A DNA stretch of 64,000 nt from Granulicella aggregans (GTDB lineage: Bacteria > Acidobacteriota > Terriglobia > Terriglobales > Acidobacteriaceae), in NCBI RefSeq assembly GCF_025685565.1, contig NZ_JAGSYE010000001.1:1984001-2048000 (forward strand). The letters are read 5' to 3'. Positions 44,407 through 51,977 of the stretch are shown one piece after another; position 1 is the first letter of the stretch; every line of letters begins with the position of its first letter. The notes below the pieces were generated by a model. The model did no database searches. It had not been told where the DNA came from and saw nothing but the letters and a program-made list of their open reading frames with translations. The position numbers and the translations under genes are program-made.

Positions 44407-44421
44407 CGTCTATGGCGATCA

Positions 44422-44447
44422 CCCACGTCTCAGAATCGAGACGTGGG
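44422..44447. terminator. Hairpin between convergent scpA and DUF2911 genes
   Basis: CCCACGTCTC at 44422-44431 pairs perfectly with GAGACGTGGG at 44438-44447 around a six-base loop, in the 56-base gap between two convergent stops. Placement suggests a bidirectional terminator, though no T-run follows on either side. Confidence 0.55.
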
Positions 44448-44462
44448 GCAGCCGAATAGCGG

Positions 44463-45008
44463 CTACTTCGTGATCTTCACAAACTCGTCGGTCTTCTCCC
44501 AGCGCACGTGCAACTCGGTTGAGGTTGCCGTCGTGTTCTCGAAGCTGATCGACATGACCTCCTGCGGGCTGGACATCGGCTTCGCAGTCATCGGAACGCG
44601 GCCCAAGTCCTTGGTTACGTCATACTCCGTGCCCCACTGGCCCGTCTGCTTGTTGATGATCAGCAGCCACTGCTTCTCACTGGGATAGGTGTAGATCGTG
44701 TGCGTCCCGGCTGGCACCAGGAGGTTGCCGAAGTGCAGGTCGCTTGAGGTGGTCAATGTGGTGGCAGGGTTCGCGCCGGTGCGCCATACCTTGCCGTAGG
44801 GGACCAGGCCACCCACGATCTTGCGGCCGCGCACAGAGGGGGAGTTATAGGCGATGGTGATCTTGGCGTCGCCCATGGCGACGCTGGCGGTTGCGGCTGG
44901 ACTGGCGAGAGGCTTGCTGGAGTCAGCCATTTGGGCACATCCCAGCGTCGGAACGGCGAGAGTGGAGCTGGCAAGCAGCAGCGTACAGGCTAGGGAGCGG
45001 AGAAACAT
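44463..45008 (-). CDS. Exported DUF2911-domain protein
   Basis: Secreted or periplasmic protein of about 181 residues. A signal peptide (LACTLLLASSTLAVPTLGCAQ) precedes the DUF2911 fold, with the recognisable AYNSPSVRGRKIVGGLVPYGKVWRTGANPATTL-type core, GTHTIYTYP, and WGTEYDVTKDLGRVPM. ATG 45008 is chosen because the longer frame to 45083 puts charged residues ahead of the signal. The domain's function is unknown; it is very common in Acidobacteriota and Bacteroidota. It is monocistronic. Confidence 0.88.
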   Translation of the reverse strand: MFLRSLACTLLLASSTLAVPTLGCAQMADSSKPLASPAATASVAMGDAKITIAYNSPSVRGRKIVGGLVPYGKVWRTGANPATTLTTSSDLHFGNLLVPAGTHTIYTYPSEKQWLLIINKQTGQWGTEYDVTKDLGRVPMTAKPMSSPQEVMSISFENTTATSTELHVRWEKTDEFVKITK

Positions 45009-45138
45009 TTTGGCGGGTCTCGCTTTCTTCGATTCAGCTAAACGAACGTCTCCGATGTTCAAGCGTGACGTGGCGGGTGTCAACTGCGGCTGTTTGCCGG
45101 ATGGAAGTGCGGGGCGGCTCGTGCTAGGCTTAAAGCAT

Positions 45139-45215
45139 GCACCCGTAGCTCAGCTGGATAGAGCGGCAGCCTCCGAAGCTGTAGGTCAGAAGTTCGAATC
45201 TTCTCGGGTGCACCA
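45139..45215 (+). tRNA. tRNA-Arg (anticodon CCG)
   Basis: A complete cloverleaf can be folded: acceptor arms GCACCCG and CGGGTGC, D-arm GCTC/GAGC, anticodon stem GCAGC/GCTGT with loop CTCCGAA (anticodon CCG, reading CGG), T-arm AGAAG/CTTCT with loop TTCGAAT. The 3' CCA is encoded. It lies in the gap between the DUF2911 gene and the SRPBCC gene. Confidence 0.95.
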
Positions 45216-45537
45216 CCTTCGCTTCTCAGCCACCTTAGATATTCTGTGTCTTCAAAGACGGGCGCCTGCGCAGGTGGTCGCTCACGCGCCTGCCTCTCGC
45301 ATCGCACAGTCCTCGTGCGATGAAAACTCCGCAGTGTGGAATGCCTGCTCCTTACACGTCCACCTCTCAATTCCGAACGCGTTCAAATAATTCTTGACGT
45401 CCCATCGCCTCCAGGGCATGATTTGAACATGATCAAAAAGATCGCGCTGCCGACGATAGATTCGCTCGCTCAGACTCTCAGGCGGCTTGTTCAAATCGGC
45501 TCGATCCAAGCTGTGCAGGAAAGCTGAGCTTAGCGTC
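45216..45537. other. 322-base intergenic region after tRNA-Arg
   Basis: No convincing gene. An eight-base inverted repeat (CATCGCAC/GTGCGATG, about 45298-45320) may end the tRNA transcript. A TTGACG hexamer near 45402, 17 bases before CATGAT, could be the promoter of the SRPBCC gene. A 32-codon ORF at 45429-45527 lacks an RBS and is not annotated as a gene. Confidence 0.4.
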
Positions 45538-46053
45538 ATGATCAGATTCGAAAAGACGACGGTCATCGATGCCCCAATTGAGCGTTGCTTCGATCTCGCT
45601 CGCAGCGTCGACGTGCACCTGGTCGCTAACGTCCACTCTGGCGAGCAGGCGCTCGCGGTTGGTGGAATCACCTCAGGCCTCACCGGCCTCGGCCAGCAGG
45701 TGACTTGGCGCGCGAAGCACTTCGGCTTCTGGCATGACCTGACCAGCGAGGTGACGCTCCTCGAGCCGCCATTCCATCTTCAGGTGACGATGATCAAGGG
45801 CATCTTTCGGTCGATGCAGGCTGACCATATATTTCGGGTCCTTCCGACTGGCGCAACCGAGATGAAGGACATCTATGCCATCGCTGCGCCGCTTCCCATC
45901 CTTGGACCGACTGCGGAGTTCCTCTTCCTGAGACGCTACATGCTGGCTCTTGTGCGCGAGCGCAATGCTGTGATCAAGCGAATCGCCGAGTCCGCGGAAT
46001 GGCCACATTACCTTACTGCCGTTGAGACAAAGCGAAAGGATGTGTTGCAATGA
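45538..46053 (+). CDS. SRPBCC (START-like) family protein
   Basis: Cytosolic 171-residue protein of the polyketide cyclase/SRPBCC ligand-binding fold. The typical opening FEKTTVIDAPIERCFDLARSVDVH is followed by alternating strands and the long C-terminal helix RRYMLALVRERNAVIKRIAES. ATG 45538 is preferred to an upstream TTG at 45487. Its stop overlaps the start of the TIGR01777 gene (ATGA), so the pair is translated together; in other bacteria these domains are sometimes adjacent or fused. It may bind a small hydrophobic ligand; the ligand is unknown. Confidence 0.85.
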   Translation: MIRFEKTTVIDAPIERCFDLARSVDVHLVANVHSGEQALAVGGITSGLTGLGQQVTWRAKHFGFWHDLTSEVTLLEPPFHLQVTMIKGIFRSMQADHIFRVLPTGATEMKDIYAIAAPLPILGPTAEFLFLRRYMLALVRERNAVIKRIAESAEWPHYLTAVETKRKDVLQ

Positions 46054-47006
46054 AGATCGTCATTCCCGGGGGCACTGGGCAAGTTGGCCACATTCTCGCC
46101 CGCCACTTTCACCGGCAAGGTCATGCCGTAACCGTTCTCAGCCGTATCCCTCACGCCGCACCCTGGCGTGTCGTTGCCTGGGATGGTCTTACGCTCGGTC
46201 CATGGATAAACGAACTGGACGGATGCGAGGTCTGTATCAATCTCGCTGGCAGAAGCGTCAACTGCCGATACACTCCAGCAAACCGCCGAGCCATCTTCGA
46301 ATCGCGTGTCCGGTCAACGCAGGTACTCAACCAGGCTATCGCTGCTCTGGCGAACCCTCCTGCCGTTTGGCTCAACGCCAGCACCGCCACGATCTACCGT
46401 CACGCACTGGACCGCCCGATGGACGAGGTCACAGGTGAGTTCGGCGGCGACGAGCCGGGCGCACCCGACACTTGGAACTTTTCGATTCAGGTGGCGAAGG
46501 CGTGGGAACAAGAGTTCTTCTCCACCACCATTCCTGGGACGAGGAAGATCGCGCTACGTAGCGCCATGACTCTGAGTCCCGACCGCGGCGGGGTCTTCGA
46601 TGTCTTCCTTGGCCTGGTTCGCCACGGACTCGGAGGCACAACACTTCCGGGCAATCAATATGTGTCCTGGATCCATGAGGCAGACTTCATCCGTGCGGTC
46701 GAATTCCTCATTGAGCGAGAGTACATCGCTGGGGCCGTCAACCTTGCCTCTCCCCATCCGCTGCCGAACCGCAACTTCATGCGTATCCTTCGCCAGGAAT
46801 GGGGCACGTCCATAGGCCTGCCGGTCGCTGGGTGGATGCTCGAAATCGGGACCTTATTTCTGCGCACAGAATCCGAGCTGATTCTCAAGAGCCGCCAAGT
46901 TATTCCCGGCCGTCTTCTCGACGCTGGCTTCGAGTTCCTCTATCCCGATTGGCCTGACGCTTCACGCGAATTGGTCATGCGATGGCGCGCTCGTTCTTCA
47001 ATGTAG
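46050..47006 (+). CDS. TIGR01777-family NAD(P)-binding epimerase-like protein (YfcH type)
   Basis: Extended-SDR protein of 318 residues. The nucleotide motif is IPGGTGQVGHILAR; INLAGRSVNCRYT and the segment SWIHEADFIRAVEFLI are hallmarks of the TIGR01777 (DUF1731 C-terminal) family. The usual active-site Tyr-x-x-x-Lys is not obvious: the region NASTATIYRHA carries a Tyr but the expected spacing is altered. Members are linked with cell-envelope or division phenotypes but have no fixed reaction. It overlaps the SRPBCC gene by four bases and converges on the acyltransferase gene. Confidence 0.88.
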   Translation: MKIVIPGGTGQVGHILARHFHRQGHAVTVLSRIPHAAPWRVVAWDGLTLGPWINELDGCEVCINLAGRSVNCRYTPANRRAIFESRVRSTQVLNQAIAALANPPAVWLNASTATIYRHALDRPMDEVTGEFGGDEPGAPDTWNFSIQVAKAWEQEFFSTTIPGTRKIALRSAMTLSPDRGGVFDVFLGLVRHGLGGTTLPGNQYVSWIHEADFIRAVEFLIEREYIAGAVNLASPHPLPNRNFMRILRQEWGTSIGLPVAGWMLEIGTLFLRTESELILKSRQVIPGRLLDAGFEFLYPDWPDASRELVMRWRARSSM

Positions 47007-47110
47007 AGAAGAAACTTGTCCTGTCGGACGGACCCGCTGCGCGCGGGGCGGTCACTTCGTGACATGTTTTGGGCTTCGCGTGGTGCTCCCGCTGGTCGCA
47101 AGCAAGCTGA

Positions 47111-47659
47111 TTACTGCGGCGTGAGTTCGTTCAACGGCATCGTTGTGGGTGCGGTCTCCGGCTTGCGTGGGCGAATCTTTGCCGGGACGCCGACAGCGAT
47201 TGAGTTCGAGGGGACATCTGTAATAACTACCGCGTTTGCTCCAATGGCGACGTCATCACCGATCTTGATTGGCCCCAGCAACTTGGCGCCAGCGCCAATA
47301 TCGCAGCGATTGCCAATCACCGGCGATCCGCGAATGAGTCGATGGCGCAGGCCGATCGTGACTCCATTGCGCAAGATGACATCATCGCCCAGCACGGCGT
47401 CGCCGCTCACGACGATGTCGAAGGCGTGCTCGATGACGAGGCGCTTGCCAACCACCGCTTCGCAGGGAAGCTCGACGCCGGTGACCATCTCGCTGAAGAC
47501 CTTGAGGACTTTATAGAGCATCGAGAACGGCTTGCGGATCAATCCTGACTTGATCGTGTAGCGCCACTGCCCAAAGCGATAGGTCGCCATCGCCCACAGG
47601 CCACGGTGACCGATGTTGCCGCTGTAGGTGGCCCAGTCTTCCTTGAAGTCCTTGAACAT
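47111..47659 (-). CDS. Serine-acetyltransferase-like hexapeptide acyltransferase of the EPS locus
   Basis: Left-handed beta-helix acyltransferase of 182 residues with the serine O-acetyltransferase-like plan: a short helical N-terminus (DFKEDWATYSGNIGHRGLWAM) then hexapeptide repeats (GDAVLGDDVILRNGVTIG, IGNRCDIGAGAKLLGPIKIGDDVAIGANAVV) ending in VPAKIRPRKP. It is shorter than CysE and lacks its full N-terminal helical domain, so acetylation of a glycan during EPS assembly is likelier than cysteine synthesis. It is the last gene of the EPS run, 18 bases after the GT2 gene. Confidence 0.8.
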   Translation of the reverse strand: MFKDFKEDWATYSGNIGHRGLWAMATYRFGQWRYTIKSGLIRKPFSMLYKVLKVFSEMVTGVELPCEAVVGKRLVIEHAFDIVVSGDAVLGDDVILRNGVTIGLRHRLIRGSPVIGNRCDIGAGAKLLGPIKIGDDVAIGANAVVITDVPSNSIAVGVPAKIRPRKPETAPTTMPLNELTPQ

Positions 47660-47677
47660 CGCGAACGCTCCACAGGG

Positions 47678-48715
47678 TTATGGGATGGATTTGTACTCGA
47701 TGATAGCCGCGTTGCCGCCGCGCTGGCGTTGCCGGCGATACCGAAGCTGGCCGAAGAAGATGGGAATCTGCTGCAGGTGTGAATGGACGCTGTATGCGGC
47801 GAGCAGTTTCGCGGATTCAGTTCTGCTTCGCACCTTCCTCGCGGTGCGTGTGAACAGGGCTAGCGCAACCAGCAGAAACAGAAGGATGGGTAGCAGCGAC
47901 CACATCAGCAGCGAGAGCAGAACCGCGAACGCGGGCCCGCAGGTCCAGAAGATTCCGCGCGTCCAGTTGCTCTTGCTCTCGGCACGCCAGAGCGGATCGT
48001 TCGTGCTGGCGTACATCGAAGAGATCTCGGCATACGCATAGCCGGTGCGAACTGACCGCCGCCAGTACTGCTTGATCGTGTACATGGCGAGATCATGCAG
48101 TGTCATGGGGACATCGATGTGCAGGATACGATTGCCCAGTCCCCGCATGCGCCTGCAAAGGTCCGGCTCCTCACCCGCGATCAGGGATTCATTATAGCCG
48201 CCAACGCTTTCGAGCGCTGACCGGCGGACCAGAGCATCTCCTCCGAAGAAGATCGACCAACTGCTGCCAGAGCTCGACGCTGCGTTCCAATCCATATCGA
48301 AGATTGCGTTGTAGATCGAATCGACGGTGCGCATCTCGCGGCGATCTCCGTAGACGCCAGCGATGCTTTCATCCGCAAGCCGGGGTAGAGCAGTGGCCAC
48401 AAACTCTGGATGGAGCAGCGTGTCTCCGTCGAGGAAGAGAATGAAGGGAGCATCCGTGGCGGCCCAGCCTGCGTTGCGACCGCGCGCCGCTGTCGTGGGC
48501 CCTTCGAGCACAATCGTCCGCACTCCCATGCTCTCTGCCAGTGCCACCGAGCTGTCAGTCGAGGAGGAGTCGACATAGATCACGTCCAGCAGGTCACCTG
48601 GGTAGTTCATTGCAAGGACAGAGTCGAGGCAGGCGCGGAGGCGCTCACCTTCGTTGCGTCCGATGACGACGACGCCTATGCGTGGAAGCGATGGGTTTGC
48701 AGTCGTGTCGCTCAT
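47678..48715 (-). CDS. Glycosyltransferase family 2, membrane-anchored
   Basis: GT-A-fold inverting transferase of 345 residues. The nucleotide-sugar site is visible in VVVIGRNEGERL, YVDSSSTDSS and the metal motif LFLDGDTLLHPEF; the acceptor-side acidic residues lie in IAGEEPDLCRRM. Two C-terminal membrane segments (about residues 260-300) anchor it to the inner membrane, so it probably adds a sugar to a lipid-linked repeat unit. Its start overlaps the end of the GT4 gene by four bases. The donor sugar is unknown. Confidence 0.9.
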   Translation of the reverse strand: MSDTTANPSLPRIGVVVIGRNEGERLRACLDSVLAMNYPGDLLDVIYVDSSSTDSSVALAESMGVRTIVLEGPTTAARGRNAGWAATDAPFILFLDGDTLLHPEFVATALPRLADESIAGVYGDRREMRTVDSIYNAIFDMDWNAASSSGSSWSIFFGGDALVRRSALESVGGYNESLIAGEEPDLCRRMRGLGNRILHIDVPMTLHDLAMYTIKQYWRRSVRTGYAYAEISSMYASTNDPLWRAESKSNWTRGIFWTCGPAFAVLLSLLMWSLLPILLFLLVALALFTRTARKVRSRTESAKLLAAYSVHSHLQQIPIFFGQLRYRRQRQRGGNAAIIEYKSIP

Positions 48716-49863
48716 ACGGCTGTCTCGATCTCTGCGTTCGCAGGTTCGGCCTTCGGCGCGACGGCGTCAAGCATCAAAGCCTCCAGCGCCGCACCGGAGC
48801 GCTCCCAGGTGAACTGCTGGATGAGATCATGTCCTCGCCGAGCTAGTCGCAGGCGTAGCTCCTTATCGCGAACGAGCCGGATGATGTTGGCTGCTAGCGC
48901 TGCCGGATCTTTGATCGGACTTACCAGCGCGGTCTCGTTATCGATTGCAAATGCCTCGTCGGCGCCGCCGCGCGTCACGGCGATGGCACCGCCGCACATC
49001 AGGGCTTCGGCTGGTGGAAGCCCCCAGCCTTCGGTCCAGCTGGGGCTGATGAAGACTGCGGCACGGTTGTAGAAGCCATTCAACTTATCTTGTGGCGGCT
49101 GGTGGTGATACTCGACACCGGTGGGCAGATTGGGTGGCTCAGGATCGATGCCGAAGAGCGTCAGGCGCAGCTCTGGAATCGTCTGTCGCGCGATCTCAAA
49201 GGCCGCGAGTCCGTCAGCCGAACCCTTCCATTCCACGATGTGATAGAGCATCAGCAACTGGTGTGGATCGCGATCCTCAGACGGCACCGTCTGCTTGAAG
49301 CGCGAGAAGTCCATGCCGTTCGGGATCAGATGAGTCGTCAGTCCCATCTCCGTGGCAATGCGTTGCAGCCAGCCGGCGATGACAATCTTTTCCATCGGGG
49401 CTTTCCATGTGTCGAAGACACGCTCTTCAGGCCCGGACCACGTCTCGAGATGCTGAATCATGTAGAAGCGACGGCCCTTGCTGGCGGGATAGGTGACCGC
49501 CCATTCCGCAGTCTCCCATGCCGTGGCGACGACGATATCGGCGTCCGGAGTGTTCGCTGGCGATAGATCTTTCGTCCATGCCATGCCCACCCGGGGAGAT
49601 ACGGTGAACCAGTGGTCGGGACGGTAGCCGTTCGTCCATTTTTCCTTGAAGTAGCGTAGCCAGACGGTCAGCTTTGTCCTTGGCCCGAGAGATGAGAATG
49701 GTTCATCGATCCGCAGCAGGTTCGGATGAATCACCTGGACTTGATGTCCCCGTGCGGCGAGGAAGTTCGCATACTCATAGACGACCTTGAATCCCCCCGC
49801 CGGCTTGGACGCGGACATGGGAAGAAGGAACGTGATGCGAAGGGGATGCGCGCTGGAACTCAT
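48712..49863 (-). CDS. Glycosyltransferase family 4
   Basis: GT-B-fold retaining transferase of 383 residues. The N-terminal domain has GGFKVVYEYANFLAARGHQV; the C-terminal donor site shows FISPSWTEGWGLPPAEALMCG with the conserved Glu-x7-Glu arrangement and GGADEAF. It is cytosolic, acting at the membrane face on the lipid-linked unit. It lies between an acyltransferase (14-base gap) and the GT2 gene (four-base overlap). Donor and linkage cannot be told. Confidence 0.9.
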   Translation of the reverse strand: MSSSAHPLRITFLLPMSASKPAGGFKVVYEYANFLAARGHQVQVIHPNLLRIDEPFSSLGPRTKLTVWLRYFKEKWTNGYRPDHWFTVSPRVGMAWTKDLSPANTPDADIVVATAWETAEWAVTYPASKGRRFYMIQHLETWSGPEERVFDTWKAPMEKIVIAGWLQRIATEMGLTTHLIPNGMDFSRFKQTVPSEDRDPHQLLMLYHIVEWKGSADGLAAFEIARQTIPELRLTLFGIDPEPPNLPTGVEYHHQPPQDKLNGFYNRAAVFISPSWTEGWGLPPAEALMCGGAIAVTRGGADEAFAIDNETALVSPIKDPAALAANIIRLVRDKELRLRLARRGHDLIQQFTWERSGAALEALMLDAVAPKAEPANAEIETAV

Positions 49864-49877
49864 AGCTTGTCCGGGCG

Positions 49878-50489
49878 CTAGGCCTCGGAGCCCTCCTTGA
49901 AGAAGTAGGCGACGCGACGGGCGACGAGTTCAGGTTCCATCGCGGGATCGAATCCGCGAACGCCGCGCTTTGCGATCAGGTCGGCCCAGGGAAGATGTGC
50001 CGACTCCTCGATTCGCCGCGCCAAGAGCTCTTCGATGCTGCCAATTACGCGTGCCGGAACTCCGCCAACGACCGTTCCCGGAGGAACGTCTTTCGTAACG
50101 ACCGCACCTGCGGCGACGATCGCGTTGGGGCCGATCGTGATGCCGGGCATGACGATCGCGTTATGCCCGATGAAGACGTTGTCCTTGATGCGCACCGCCC
50201 CCACCCCTTCAAGCGCGACGTTGTACGCACGGTTCAGCATCGCGTTCGAGCCATCATGGCCGAGTATGGTGCATGTCGCGAATTGGACGTTATTTCCCAG
50301 TTCTACATACTTTGGGTCCGAAAACTGAGTCGACATCAGGATGCTGCAGTGCTCGCCCTGAGCGTGGAAGACCTTTCGCGCGCGCAGGAAATCGGCGTAT
50401 TCAACGCCGTCTGGCCCGCACAGCTTCAGGTAGAGAGAGGTGAGTCTCCCGGTCCTGAAGGCGATCTTTCTGACTAGATTCTTGAACAT
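49878..50489 (-). CDS. Hexapeptide (left-handed beta-helix) acyltransferase
   Basis: Acyltransferase of 203 residues in the WcaF/VatD/CatB-like class. Hexapeptide turns are seen in [74 protein letters not shown]. The His in IGHNAIV fits the usual catalytic place. The C-terminal about 45 residues are an extra helical region. It probably acetylates a sugar during repeat-unit synthesis. It lies 16 bases after the flippase gene. Confidence 0.88.
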   Translation of the reverse strand: MFKNLVRKIAFRTGRLTSLYLKLCGPDGVEYADFLRARKVFHAQGEHCSILMSTQFSDPKYVELGNNVQFATCTILGHDGSNAMLNRAYNVALEGVGAVRIKDNVFIGHNAIVMPGITIGPNAIVAAGAVVTKDVPPGTVVGGVPARVIGSIEELLARRIEESAHLPWADLIAKRGVRGFDPAMEPELVARRVAYFFKEGSEA

Positions 50490-50505
50490 AATTCAGAGGC
50501 CCTGC

Positions 50506-51918
50506 TTATCCCAGAATGAGCTTCTTGACGAAATGGCCTATACCGAGAAATCCAAGGAACATGGCAGTCGAATAGATGTCCTGCCGCCAGACACTGACCT
50601 TCTCTTTCCATACCCCATAGGTCAAGACAAGATAGAAAGGAAAGTCTCCGGCTGCAACGCTGATGACTGCTCCACGAAGACCGAAGTGGGCGAAAGCGAT
50701 GGGGAGTGAGAGGAACATCGTAGCGCAGAAGCACGCCGTTCCAATGGCGTTATACTTCGACTTTCCCAGTGCGAAGAGAATGTCCCCAATCGTTGCATAC
50801 ATCAACGTATGCCAAAGCCCGAGCGCGAGAATAGGGATCATCCATCCGGTATCTACATAACGCTTGTCGTAGATGTGCGTGACGATGAGACCGCCGAAGT
50901 TGACTACCAGGCTGAGGATCAACGAACCAGCGGCCAGCACGAAGAAGCGGTATTTGAGACAGTTCTTGCGAAACTCCGGAAGCGGCAGGTGTGTCATCTT
51001 TGCGATGAAGGGAAGACCCACGCGGTAGGAGAACTGCTGAATCACCTGCCGCGGGATGTCGGCAAAGGTGAACGCGACAATGTACACGCCCAGAACACTA
51101 AAGCTAATCAGCTTTCCCAGGATGAGTCGATCAGCCTGCGAGGCCAGATAGTAAAGCGCCGTACCGATCATGATCCACTTGCCGAAGTGGACGAGGCTGT
51201 GCACAGCATCTTTCTCCCAGGCGAAGGAGTTTCTCCTCCCTGGAAGAACAGCCGGAAGGTGACTGATCGAAGTCTTAAGCACAGAGGAGGCCAGTGATCC
51301 GCCTACAAGTGACCAGATGCTGTGGGTGGTCACTGCTAGACCGAACGTGACGAGGATGGTAAGGATCTGGCTGGAAAGGTCGATCATCAACAGCCGTTTG
51401 ACACCGATGTGCCTGGCGGCCGTCATGAGGTTACTGCTCGCGAAGCCATCGATGACCGTGCTGAACGCGACGATAGGGATCAGCATGTAGAGCCGCGAAT
51501 CATGATAGAGGTGCGCGACGGGAATCGTGAGAACCAGCGCGATGACCCAAAGGAGGCAGCCCCGAACCACCTGAATCGTCCAGGCGGTATCGAGGAAGAT
51601 GGGCTCATCGCCACGTGGAGATCCAATGACCCCCGGAAGCAAGCCGATGTCAGAGATCAGCGTAGCTCCCTGTGTGATGGTCGCGACCAGCGCCATCAGT
51701 CCGAAGTACTCCGGCACCAGCATATGGGTCACTGCCCAATTGTTCACCAGGCGTAGTGACTGAGATACGCCGTATGATCCCGCGGTCCAAAGTGTCGCCT
51801 TCAGCGCTTTGCCTTCGAGATTGCGCTGGCTCGTTGCCTTGAGTACCTCGACAGCCGCAGCACCGCCTTCGATCTCTTCGGTGGTAAGCGGCGGCAGCAG
51901 CGAATCAGAGGCAGGCAT
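50506..51918 (-). CDS. Wzx-like oligosaccharide flippase
   Basis: Inner-membrane protein of 470 residues with about 12 helices of the MATE/MOP polysaccharide-transporter type, predicted to flip the lipid-linked repeat unit to the outside. An extended cytosolic N-terminus of about 45 residues precedes the first helices (AGSYGVSQSLRLVNNWAV, EYFGLMALVATI), which match the family opening. It lies between the Wzc-like gene and the acyltransferase, the usual place for Wzx. No polymerase gene was found beside it. Confidence 0.88.
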   Translation of the reverse strand: MPASDSLLPPLTTEEIEGGAAAVEVLKATSQRNLEGKALKATLWTAGSYGVSQSLRLVNNWAVTHMLVPEYFGLMALVATITQGATLISDIGLLPGVIGSPRGDEPIFLDTAWTIQVVRGCLLWVIALVLTIPVAHLYHDSRLYMLIPIVAFSTVIDGFASSNLMTAARHIGVKRLLMIDLSSQILTILVTFGLAVTTHSIWSLVGGSLASSVLKTSISHLPAVLPGRRNSFAWEKDAVHSLVHFGKWIMIGTALYYLASQADRLILGKLISFSVLGVYIVAFTFADIPRQVIQQFSYRVGLPFIAKMTHLPLPEFRKNCLKYRFFVLAAGSLILSLVVNFGGLIVTHIYDKRYVDTGWMIPILALGLWHTLMYATIGDILFALGKSKYNAIGTACFCATMFLSLPIAFAHFGLRGAVISVAAGDFPFYLVLTYGVWKEKVSVWRQDIYSTAMFLGFLGIGHFVKKLILG

Positions 51919-51977
51919 TAGGCTCCTTGGGGCAGGCTGTTCAGAATGGGCGAGTCTTGGCCGCAGACGTATCCGGT

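Noticed and set aside
45429..45527. 32-residue ORF downstream of tRNA-Arg
   Set aside because: No ribosome binding site and no family; could be chance.
47111..47659. CysE for cysteine synthesis
   Set aside because: Shorter than CysE, without the full N-terminal helical domain, and sited at the end of an EPS operon.
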